Below, piece after piece: positions 16,231 through 22,451 of a stretch of DNA of 22,872 bases. Both the position numbers and the translations under genes were made by a program. Source of the DNA: Promethearchaeota archaeon (GTDB lineage: Archaea; Asgardarchaeota; Lokiarchaeia; Sigynarchaeales; SOKP01); NCBI GenBank assembly GCA_016839425.1, contig JAEOUI010000359.1, positions 1 to 22,872 on the forward strand, written 5' to 3'. The notes under the pieces are model-generated. The model worked only from the letters and a program-made list of their open reading frames with translations, was not told the origin of the DNA and searched no databases. Position 1 is the stretch's first letter. Every line of letters begins with the position of its first letter.

Positions 16231-17478
16231 ATGTTTATCAATATTAAATTTCTAAAAATGATAGTATCTTATAAAAGGTTTATAAAGAATTTATTCTGTA
16301 CTTTTGTGGTCTTAAATATTTTCTCATTTCCGTTTAATGAAGGGGTTTTTATTAATATAATAAATAGGGAGCAACCAACAACAATAAATAATATAAGTAC
16401 GAGCCAAAACTCTGAGGAATTTAGAGGAGTTTGGCTAAATTCTTACGCTTTTGATAATCCAAATGTTCGCGCTGAGAACTTTAAAAAAATAACAGACGCA
16501 AACCTAAACAATGTTTTTCTTATTACACCCCCCATTAAAAATAATAATGGGTGGTGCGAATATGACGATTTTATCCAAATGTTTACCATTCTAAAAAATG
16601 AAGGCCTAAAAGTTTACGCTTGGGTTGCGTGTCTTTATCGAACGGAAGGAATTGAGGCAAATTTTTCTGATCCATCTGAACAGATTGCTCAAAAGGAATG
16701 GGCAATAGAAATTTTATTAAATTTTTCTAATTTAGATGGTATCCATTTTGATTATATTCGGACAGGTTCTTTAGGAACAGTATCACATCAATCACAAAAC
16801 GATATTAAAACATTATTAAATATAACCAATCAGGAAATCCAAAAAAGATTCCCAGGAAAATCATTTAGTACAGCAACAAAACCACTTTCAGGAGCGCTTT
16901 CAAATCCAGGAGATCAGATACTACAATGGTTTGTAAATTGGTTTGAAAATCCTATAAACGACGATATTAATAGGTGGAAAACAGAACCGTACAATTATGA
17001 TGGAATCCCTTTACCTTTCAGATTTCAACAAGACCCAAGAACTTGGATCGTGGAAAGCGTTGTAGATTTTACCATTTCAATGGAGTACAGTTATAGCACA
17101 TCCTGGTGGAACGGAGAAGTAGACATATGGAATAGTTTTTTAGGAGATGATGTTTCACATATTTATATGGGCTTAGGATATCATCCAGGCGTTTGGGACG
17201 ATGAAGTAACAGTTACAAAGGAAATGGTTGCTCAAGAAATAGTAAGTAAGATTGAATATGGACGTGTTCATAATATAGCTGGGTTTTGCATTTTTGAATT
17301 TGGAAATCCTGAGATTGATGATTACATACTCATTGATGCTTTAACTAAAGGAACGGATGCCCCATTCAGAGAGATGAATCAAGAAAGATCAATCTCTTTT
17401 ATTGGTTTTTTTCCATCTCTATCATTTCTAATAATCATTTCAATATTATTTTTCAATATAAAAAATAAGCAAGAATAA
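16231..17478 (+). CDS. Secreted GHL10-type glycoside hydrolase-like protein with C-terminal anchor
   Basis: A 415-residue protein with a signal peptide (basic YKRFIKN, then a hydrophobic stretch to about residue 34), a TIM-barrel domain, and a final membrane helix with a KNKQE tail. The start of the barrel, EEFRGVWLNSYAF, and the strand LDGIHFDYIRTG are typical of the glycosyl-hydrolase-like 10 group (DUF187 kin); later motifs include WTIVESVVDFTISMEY-like barrel strands and GFCIFEFGNP. Asp in HFDYIR is a candidate catalytic residue. The family acts on polysaccharides or cell-envelope glycans; the substrate is unknown. It may start at the ATG at 16231 or at 16258, which gives a more usual signal peptide. 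It is divergent from the GH2 gene, with about 70 bases between them. Confidence 0.75.
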   Translation: MFINIKFLKMIVSYKRFIKNLFCTFVVLNIFSFPFNEGVFINIINREQPTTINNISTSQNSEEFRGVWLNSYAFDNPNVRAENFKKITDANLNNVFLITPPIKNNNGWCEYDDFIQMFTILKNEGLKVYAWVACLYRTEGIEANFSDPSEQIAQKEWAIEILLNFSNLDGIHFDYIRTGSLGTVSHQSQNDIKTLLNITNQEIQKRFPGKSFSTATKPLSGALSNPGDQILQWFVNWFENPINDDINRWKTEPYNYDGIPLPFRFQQDPRTWIVESVVDFTISMEYSYSTSWWNGEVDIWNSFLGDDVSHIYMGLGYHPGVWDDEVTVTKEMVAQEIVSKIEYGRVHNIAGFCIFEFGNPEIDDYILIDALTKGTDAPFREMNQERSISFIGFFPSLSFLIIISILFFNIKNKQE

Positions 17479-17522
17479 TTCTTTTCAGGATATAATTTGA
17501 AGTAGCTTTTATTGGAATTATT

Positions 17523-17550
17523 AAAAAAAAAAGGAATGTTTGTGGCATTC
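17523..17550 (-). terminator. Hairpin plus T10 terminator of the Cys-rich gene
   Basis: On the minus strand GAATG, a seven-base loop and CATTC are followed by C and ten T. The stem is only five pairs, but the T-tract is the longest near this gene and lies about 25 bases after its stop codon. Confidence 0.5.
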
Positions 17551-17574
17551 TTTTGAATTAAAATCTTTTTATAA

Positions 17575-17967
17575 TTAACATGGTTTACCCGTTTGCTCTT
17601 GATCACAGTCGCAATCTTGACAACAATCACAGGTGCAATCTTGGTCGCAGGTGCAATCTTGGTCACAAGTGCAATCTTGTATCTGATCTTGATCCTGAAT
17701 TTGGTCTTGGATCTGGTCTTGGTCTTGATCACAGTCGCAATCTTGACAACAATCGCAAGTGCAATCCTGGTCACACGTGCAATCTTGATCACAGGTGCAA
17801 TCCTGGTCACACGTGCAATCTTGGTCGCAATCTCGATTTTGATCTTGAATCATGTCGCCACTAATTCCCAGGGCAGGATCAACTGCGACTGCAATTCCAA
17901 TCCCGCCTAAAGAAAATATCAATGAAATGAAACATACTCCAATTAATATTTTTTTTGTTTGTTTAAT
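17575..17967 (-). CDS. Exported Cys/Asp/Gln-rich repeat protein (ATT start proposed)
   Basis: From the proposed ATT at 17967 this is 130 residues: a signal peptide (IKQTKK, then a hydrophobic core through GIGIAVAV), a short linker, and about 90 residues made of C, D, Q and T. The unit CTCDQD repeats three times, ends in CTCDCCQDCDCD, passes through a Gln/Asp/Ile linker, then the block recurs (two units plus the same ending). I count 24 cysteines after the signal. No known family is recognised. CxC-rich acidic sequence could bind metal or form a disulfide ladder outside the cell; both are inference. A stop codon lies three codons before the ATT. The first standard start, TTG at 17922, would remove the basic part of the signal. 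AAGGTGAG (17973-17980) precedes the ATT. Confidence 0.7.
   Translation of the reverse strand: MKQTKKILIGVCFISLIFSLGGIGIAVAVDPALGISGDMIQDQNRDCDQDCTCDQDCTCDQDCTCDQDCTCDCCQDCDCDQDQDQIQDQIQDQDQIQDCTCDQDCTCDQDCTCDCCQDCDCDQEQTGKPC
17596..17850. repeat. 18-base tandem repeats with a 126-base duplicated block
   Basis: Within the Cys-rich gene an 18-base unit (GTGCAATCTTGGTC plus four variable bases on the plus strand) recurs in two arrays. The sequence GATCACAGTCGCAATCTTGA occurs at 17601 and again at 17727, an offset of 126 bases or seven units. All repeats are in phase with the minus-strand gene, so they could expand or contract by slippage without changing frame. Confidence 0.85.
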
Positions 17968-17991
17968 GATTTCTCACCTTCTAAATTGAGG

Positions 17992-18000
17992 TATATATAA
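17992..18000 (-). promoter_or_regulatory. TATA box of the Cys-rich gene
   Basis: TTATATATA on the minus strand is centred about 28 bases before the proposed ATT start. A transcript starting near 17968-17972 would be nearly leaderless and would omit the AAGGTGAG site, so either leaderless or normal initiation is possible. Confidence 0.5.
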
Positions 18001-18080
18001 TGAAGAAGGGAACAATATAAACGATTAAGGTATAAAGTTTCCCAATAAAAAATTGGATTTATTTTAATTTAATTAAAGGG

Positions 18081-19127
18081 TTAGATACGACTCAAGCTAA
18101 TCAATGATTGCCCCTCAATCAATTGATTTAAAGTACCTTTTACAACTTGAGAAATGTCGGGAATGTCAATCTTTTTTTCAGATTTTAATTTCTCTAATCT
18201 TTTAAAAAAAGAGTTGTTAATTACAAGTTTAAGTTCGTGGAAGGTGATCTCTTCAATTTGCTTATAGGTTCCCAATTCGTCTTGAATTGCTAGCTTTAGT
18301 AATCCTCTTGCCGCAGCAGGACTGAAGTTTAGTTTAACTGCCAAATATTCTGCAAGAAATTTGATAATTTCGATTAATTCTTTTTCAGAAAATTCAAGTG
18401 CGTCTGAGGGCACATAATTCTTATTAACATAATTTTTAAACCATTTTGGCATTATCATTGCTAAATAAGTTCCAATACAAAAACTAAGTATGATTAACAC
18501 GGAAATACCAAATACAATAAAGCTATTTAGAGGAGTTATATCTCCAAAATCAGAACCATATGGAATAAAGAAGTATGATACGGGCTGTATTACCATTAGA
18601 AAGGATGTGAATGTTAGAATTTTATATCTCATCAAAATCCACGGTTCGACAGTTCTTTTCTTGATTTTTTTATAAGCGGAATATGCCGAAAATGTATTCC
18701 ATCCAAAAACGATTAATCTTTCCACAAATAATTGAAAGAAAAACAGATAAAATGTGAGGGGGGAAGAATAAAATGTATACATAAAAGAAAAGGTGCTAAC
18801 GACAAAATAATTAATCACACCTACAACAAGAACCAATTTTACCGCTATATCGTGCCGATCTTGATAGAAAGTCTTATTTGCAAATAAAATAAAGAAAAAT
18901 AGGCCAAAAGATACGAGTAAAGTTTCTAGAAATGGAGGAAATCCAAGAACTATACTTCCAATTTGAGAGAAGAACACGATCTCGAGCATTAGACCAAAAT
19001 ACAAGATGTTTCTCAGTTTTAATTTGATAGATCGAAAGATCATGACTAATCCAATGATCAACAACCCAATGGTGTATACAAGCGCTAATAATATAAAAAT
19101 TATATATAGAATTTCGGTAACCAACAA
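18081..19127 (-). CDS. Seven-transmembrane protein with cytosolic helical C-terminal domain
   Basis: A 348-residue protein with seven hydrophobic helices (about residues 4-30, 40-62, 66-84, 96-119, 123-152, 166-190 and 202-227) and a soluble, charged C-terminal region of about 120 residues (228-348) that is mostly alpha-helical. No transport, catalytic or histidine kinase motif is recognised. The layout, a 7TM sensor-like module plus cytosolic domain, is common among uncharacterised Asgard proteins, and a receptor or signalling role is possible but unproven. Translation begins at TTG 19127 or TTG 19124; an in-frame TAA lies just upstream and no ATG is available. A TTAAATATC promoter element about 27 bases upstream supports a leaderless start. 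Confidence 0.75.
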   Translation of the reverse strand: MLVTEILYIIFILLALVYTIGLLIIGLVMIFRSIKLKLRNILYFGLMLEIVFFSQIGSIVLGFPPFLETLLVSFGLFFFILFANKTFYQDRHDIAVKLVLVVGVINYFVVSTFSFMYTFYSSPLTFYLFFFQLFVERLIVFGWNTFSAYSAYKKIKKRTVEPWILMRYKILTFTSFLMVIQPVSYFFIPYGSDFGDITPLNSFIVFGISVLIILSFCIGTYLAMIMPKWFKNYVNKNYVPSDALEFSEKELIEIIKFLAEYLAVKLNFSPAAARGLLKLAIQDELGTYKQIEEITFHELKLVINNSFFKRLEKLKSEKKIDIPDISQVVKGTLNQLIEGQSLISLSRI

Positions 19128-19141
19128 TCTTTACCCAAGAT

Positions 19142-19158
19142 ATTAAATGATATTTAAT
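19142..19158 (-). promoter_or_regulatory. TATA element with inverted repeat, 7TM gene
   Basis: ATTAAAT, GAT, ATTTAAT is a perfect inverted repeat with seven-base arms. On the minus strand it contains TTAAATATC centred about 27 bases before the TTG start. The symmetry may be chance in AT-rich DNA. Confidence 0.4.
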
Positions 19159-19181
19159 GTTACTGCATAATTTTCTTTTTT

Positions 19182-19190
19182 ATTATATAT
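19182..19190 (+). promoter_or_regulatory. TATA box of the CDF transporter gene
   Basis: TTATATATA predicts transcription starting near 19210-19216, leaving a leader of about 30 bases that contains the near-palindrome at 19227-19244. Confidence 0.45.
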
Positions 19191-19226
19191 ACTTATCTTG
19201 TAAATAATCATCCTTAAATTAATAGA

Positions 19227-19244
19227 ACATGTTAAATTACATGT
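19227..19244. promoter_or_regulatory. Near-palindrome over the CDF start codon, possible operator
   Basis: ACATGTTAAATTACATGT is symmetric at 16 of 18 positions, formed by two ACATGT elements. It covers the GTG start of the metal transporter gene and lies just downstream of the predicted transcription start, a position suited to a metal-responsive repressor (inference). Confidence 0.35.
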
Positions 19245-20223
19245 GATAAAATTGAGCAATTCTAAATACATGATAGATTCTAATCTGAAAAGTCAAGATT
19301 TCTCTAAAAATAAGCTTTCCAAAAATTTGAACGAATATCGAGAAGTAGAAAAAAAGAAATTAATATTTTCACTTTTGCTAACTTTAACTGTGATGATCCT
19401 AGAGCTTAGTGGGGGCATTCTGATCAGTAGCATTGCTTTAGTAAGCGATGCGTGGCACATGTTCACTCACGCTTTTGCAATTTTAATTGGATTAATAGCA
19501 ATTTTTATAGCTCGAAAACCACCTTGTCATCATAAGACTTATGGATTATATCGCACGGAGGTATTAGCAGCGTTTATTAATGGGCTTTTCTTGTTAGTTG
19601 TAGTTGGAATAATTGTTTTTGATTCGATTGAGCGCATTTTATTTCCAGAGAACATAAACGGAATCAACATGCTTGTTCTTGCACTGATTGGACTTGGAGC
19701 AAATATTGGTAGCATCAGCATTTTGCATGGCAGTCAGAAAAACGATATAAACATTAAAGGCGTGTTTTACCACATGTTCGGAGACGCAGCAGCTTCAATT
19801 GGGATCGTTGTCGTTGCATTTCTCATTATATTTAATCCAGACTGGAAAATTCTAGATCCCATAATAAGTATTGCTATTTCAATAGTTATTTTTGTATGGG
19901 CTATTGGAATTTTAAAAGACTCAACACGCATTCTATTAGAGATGGCACCAAAAGGATTTAATGTCCACATGATTAGCAACGCCCTAAAAGCGCAATTTGA
20001 AGAGGTGGAGGAGGTTTTCAACCCTCACTTATGGACCATCACGCCAGGCATGCTTGTATTTTCCGCTCACATAAAAATCGCTAATAAAAATTCAAATATT
20101 GAATTTCAAGAAACACTCATAGAGAAATTAAATGATTTTTTGCATGAAAAATTTAAAATAGTCGAATCCACGCTTCAAATAACAATTAAAAACGAACCAC
20201 AAGCTTGTTTTTTTGATTATTGA
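19243..20223 (+). CDS. CDF (cation diffusion facilitator) metal transporter
   Basis: A 326-residue protein with six membrane helices (first near residues 40-58) and a C-terminal cytosolic domain from about residue 225 (ferredoxin-like, with HLWTITPGMLVFSAHI), as in ZitB/CzcD zinc exporters. The transmembrane site in helix 5 is His177-x3-Asp181 (YHMFGD). In helix 2 it is His72-x3-His76 (SDAWHMFTH), where zinc-type members have His-x3-Asp. The loop after helix 2 has PCHHKTYG, matching the PPxxxHTFG-type motif. The family exports zinc, cobalt, cadmium or similar ions by proton exchange. GTG 19243 is the first start; ATG 19270 is an alternative that keeps the whole transporter. A possible operator covers the GTG. 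Confidence 0.9.
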   Translation: MIKLSNSKYMIDSNLKSQDFSKNKLSKNLNEYREVEKKKLIFSLLLTLTVMILELSGGILISSIALVSDAWHMFTHAFAILIGLIAIFIARKPPCHHKTYGLYRTEVLAAFINGLFLLVVVGIIVFDSIERILFPENINGINMLVLALIGLGANIGSISILHGSQKNDINIKGVFYHMFGDAAASIGIVVVAFLIIFNPDWKILDPIISIAISIVIFVWAIGILKDSTRILLEMAPKGFNVHMISNALKAQFEEVEEVFNPHLWTITPGMLVFSAHIKIANKNSNIEFQETLIEKLNDFLHEKFKIVESTLQITIKNEPQACFFDY

Positions 20224-20273
20224 CTTAAATTAAGACTTTAAATTTATTTTTGATTTGATGAAGATCGCCCAAA

Positions 20274-21473
20274 TTACTTTTCTCTCCATTTCTTAAGGGT
20301 TTTTTTGAGAATAATAGATTCAATTCTCCGTAATGCAATTAAATCATTTTTTGGTACTAACTCGTAGAGTTCCTCGAGATCTTCAAGTTCAAGTAGCTTG
20401 AAAAAGTCTGCATTCAATAAATATCTATAGGCTTCAAAATTATTTTCTGTGAGATAAACAATGATTTCATTTTTCACGATATCTCGAGCCTTAGAAATGC
20501 CACGCTCGATTAATTCTTTAAGAAGCGGATACCACACTCTTCTTTTTTCCATAAAGGCAAAATCCCCTTTTTTATCGAGCCATTCTTCGAACATTGCTTC
20601 CAATTCTTCGTTTGTAAATAATTTAAAATATTTTTCGTTCAAGTAGAAAACTATTGTATTGAAATTTCTTGAGGCGATCCTTGTTGCGATGCTTTCCTTG
20701 AGTCGTATGATAGCTTTCTTATCTCCTAAAAAAGCAATTTTTTTCAGCAACGGGATTGACAAGCTACTGTGAAGAATTCTGAGGTCGTAATCATATTCGT
20801 ACCAAGCTTGAAGGTTAGAACAATGACCCATGAATTCGGATTCTGGATCGATGAGATGGTGATCTTGTTCGTGCTTTTTTTCCATCTTGCTGTAAATTTT
20901 GAATGCATCGTCAATAGAGTCTATTTTATCAAATTCAGTAAAGTCTTTTTGAGTAAGATTCAAGAGAAGATATTTACATTGGTGGAAAGGTTCGTCGTTA
21001 ATAAAGATAACAGTCTGTCCTTTTATTAATTTTAATACGATATGTTCGCTGATTTTGAATTCCTTCTCTTCGGGATATATTTCTTTATTTTCATGCTCCA
21101 CTCGCTCTTTATTCCGAATATACCTCATATCTGCTAATCTTTCTTTCACTTCCATTGATTTCAATCCAAATGCTTCAAGAAATTCTTGAACTTCGTCTCC
21201 TTGATCAACGGAAACAATTTTACAAACTTGATAATGAGAATCTTTTGCTAATTCTTGCTGCAAATCTCCAGCGATTTTAAAACTTATGAATCTCTTCTGG
21301 ACGGAGGATTTTGCTCCTTTCCAAACGAAAATTCTTCTTAAATCTTCTTTAATTAAAACCAAGATTCGCTCAGGATGTAATTGCTGCTCTAAATCGGTTT
21401 CTAAGAATTTTAATTCCTTAGTCTCCCCATTTTCCTCAATCTCGTAAGCAAAAAAATTTCTAAAATCATCCAT
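20274..21473 (-). CDS. Gelsolin-like domain fused to a Lokiarchaeal helical module
   Basis: A 399-residue soluble protein. Residues about 25-110 form a gelsolin-like domain: VLIKEDLRRIFVWKGAK (strand plus [VI]-x-V-W-x-G), helix, then the strand-turn ending 'DEVQEFLEAF'. A charged linker (115-145) follows. Residues about 205-399 are alpha-helical and contain EFMGHCSNLQAWYEYDYD and the helices LRILHSSLSIPLLKKIAFLG, which I recall as a module repeated across lokiarchaeal proteins, often with leucine-rich repeats. The first domain suggests binding to an actin-type filament or a similar acidic-domain role (inference); the second looks like a protein-interaction scaffold. The small gelsolin protein at 2787 shares the fold. 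A leaderless promoter (21496-21506) precedes it. Confidence 0.8.
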   Translation of the reverse strand: MDDFRNFFAYEIEENGETKELKFLETDLEQQLHPERILVLIKEDLRRIFVWKGAKSSVQKRFISFKIAGDLQQELAKDSHYQVCKIVSVDQGDEVQEFLEAFGLKSMEVKERLADMRYIRNKERVEHENKEIYPEEKEFKISEHIVLKLIKGQTVIFINDEPFHQCKYLLLNLTQKDFTEFDKIDSIDDAFKIYSKMEKKHEQDHHLIDPESEFMGHCSNLQAWYEYDYDLRILHSSLSIPLLKKIAFLGDKKAIIRLKESIATRIASRNFNTIVFYLNEKYFKLFTNEELEAMFEEWLDKKGDFAFMEKRRVWYPLLKELIERGISKARDIVKNEIIVYLTENNFEAYRYLLNADFFKLLELEDLEELYELVPKNDLIALRRIESIILKKTLKKWREK

Positions 21474-21495
21474 TCTATATTATACAAAAAAATCC

Positions 21496-21506
21496 AAATA
21501 TTTAAG
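21496..21506 (-). promoter_or_regulatory. TATA box of the gelsolin-Loki-module gene
   Basis: CTTAAATATTT on the minus strand is centred 28 bases before the ATG at 21473, predicting a leaderless transcript. The core AGCTTAAATAT is identical in the promoter of the phospholipase-like gene, giving a local BRE-TATA consensus. Confidence 0.55.
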
Positions 21507-21560
21507 CTAATAGTCGAAATTCAATAAATAACAATACATAGATAGTTTTCAGAATCGAAT

Positions 21561-21570
21561 TTTTATACAA
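21561..21570 (+). promoter_or_regulatory. TATA box of the E2-like gene
   Basis: TTTTATACAA is centred about 26 bases before the ATG at 21591, with no ribosome site between, so a leaderless transcript is likely. Confidence 0.5.
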
Positions 21571-21590
21571 GAAAATACTTAAAAATAATC

Positions 21591-22409
21591 ATGAGCAGAG
21601 AAATTATTGGAAAATATAAACTTGACAGATTTCCAAAAGCAAGAATTCCTACACTCGATTTTTTAGCATTAGGGAATAAAAATCATTATGTTAAGAGTCT
21701 GATTGAAGTTGATGTAACTGAGGGTCGTTTGAACCTGCTAATCCATGAACAAAAAACTGGAATAAAACTATCCTTTACAGCTTGGTTACTAACATGTATT
21801 GGAAAAGCAACAAGTGAACACAAAGCAGTTCACTCAATAATGCAAGGCAGAAAAAAAATAGTGATTTTTGATGATGTAGATATATCAATTACAGTCGAAA
21901 AATCTATAAATGGAATAAAAGCTCCAATGCCACTTGTTATAAGAAAAACAAACGAAAAAAATATTTTTCAAATTAACGAAGAAATTCGAAGTGCTCAAAA
22001 AGAAGAATTAAGCGGAGCGACAGTTTTAGGTAAAAATACAGTAAAGAGAAAAATGAAAATTTATACTTCTTTACCAAAATTTCTCAGGAGGTTTTTTACA
22101 AAAAAAATCTTGAAAAATCCATTTAAAGTCAAACAACATATGGGAACAATAATCCTTACTTCTGTCGGAATGTTTGGAAAAGTACATGGATGGCCAATTC
22201 CTACAACTGTCCATCCTTTAGCTTTTGCTGTTGGAGGCATCAATAAAAGAGCTGGAGTAATAAATAACGAGATTAAAATTCGAGAATATTTAACAATGAC
22301 TATTTTATTCAACCACGATGTAGTTGATGGGGCTCCAGCGGCTCGATTTGTATCTCGATTAGTTTTTTTAATTGAGAGTGGATTTGGTCTAAATGAATTG
22401 AAGTCCTAA
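21591..22409 (+). CDS. Stand-alone 2-oxoacid dehydrogenase E2-type acyltransferase domain
   Basis: A 272-residue protein equal to the catalytic (CAT-like) domain of E2 acyltransferases. The catalytic motif is His242-Asp-Val-Val-Asp246-Gly in FNHDVVDGAPAARF. Earlier features are SFTAWLLTCIGKA and DVDISITVEKSING near residues 62 and 100, and the C-terminal strand-helix is as expected. There is no lipoyl domain or E1-binding region, and no E1, E3 or lipoate gene lies nearby, so it is unlikely to serve in a classic dehydrogenase complex. Such orphan E2-like proteins may transfer acyl groups from CoA to other acceptors; the substrate is unknown. A basic insertion (about residues 145-178: KRKMKIY to KKILKNPFK) is unusual for the fold. 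It converges on the EFR1-like gene. Confidence 0.85.
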   Translation: MSREIIGKYKLDRFPKARIPTLDFLALGNKNHYVKSLIEVDVTEGRLNLLIHEQKTGIKLSFTAWLLTCIGKATSEHKAVHSIMQGRKKIVIFDDVDISITVEKSINGIKAPMPLVIRKTNEKNIFQINEEIRSAQKEELSGATVLGKNTVKRKMKIYTSLPKFLRRFFTKKILKNPFKVKQHMGTIILTSVGMFGKVHGWPIPTTVHPLAFAVGGINKRAGVINNEIKIREYLTMTILFNHDVVDGAPAARFVSRLVFLIESGFGLNELKS

Positions 22410-22451
22410 AAAATGGATTCCTTTATATTGTAAATAATATGGATAAAAAAA

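Noticed and set aside
17596..17850. CRISPR-like array
   Set aside because: Units are 18 bases with no unique spacers, and they encode a regular hexapeptide in one frame.
17379..17910. Long open frames on both strands across the Cys-rich gene (for example 17379-17810 minus, 17580-17864 plus, 17593-17910 plus)
   Set aside because: They arise because an 18-base in-phase repeat leaves several frames without stops. They have no signal peptide, ribosome site or family features, while the chosen frame has signal peptide, promoter and terminator.
19241..19246. ATG at 19241 as the start of the CDF gene
   Set aside because: It is in another frame and is followed at once by TGA.
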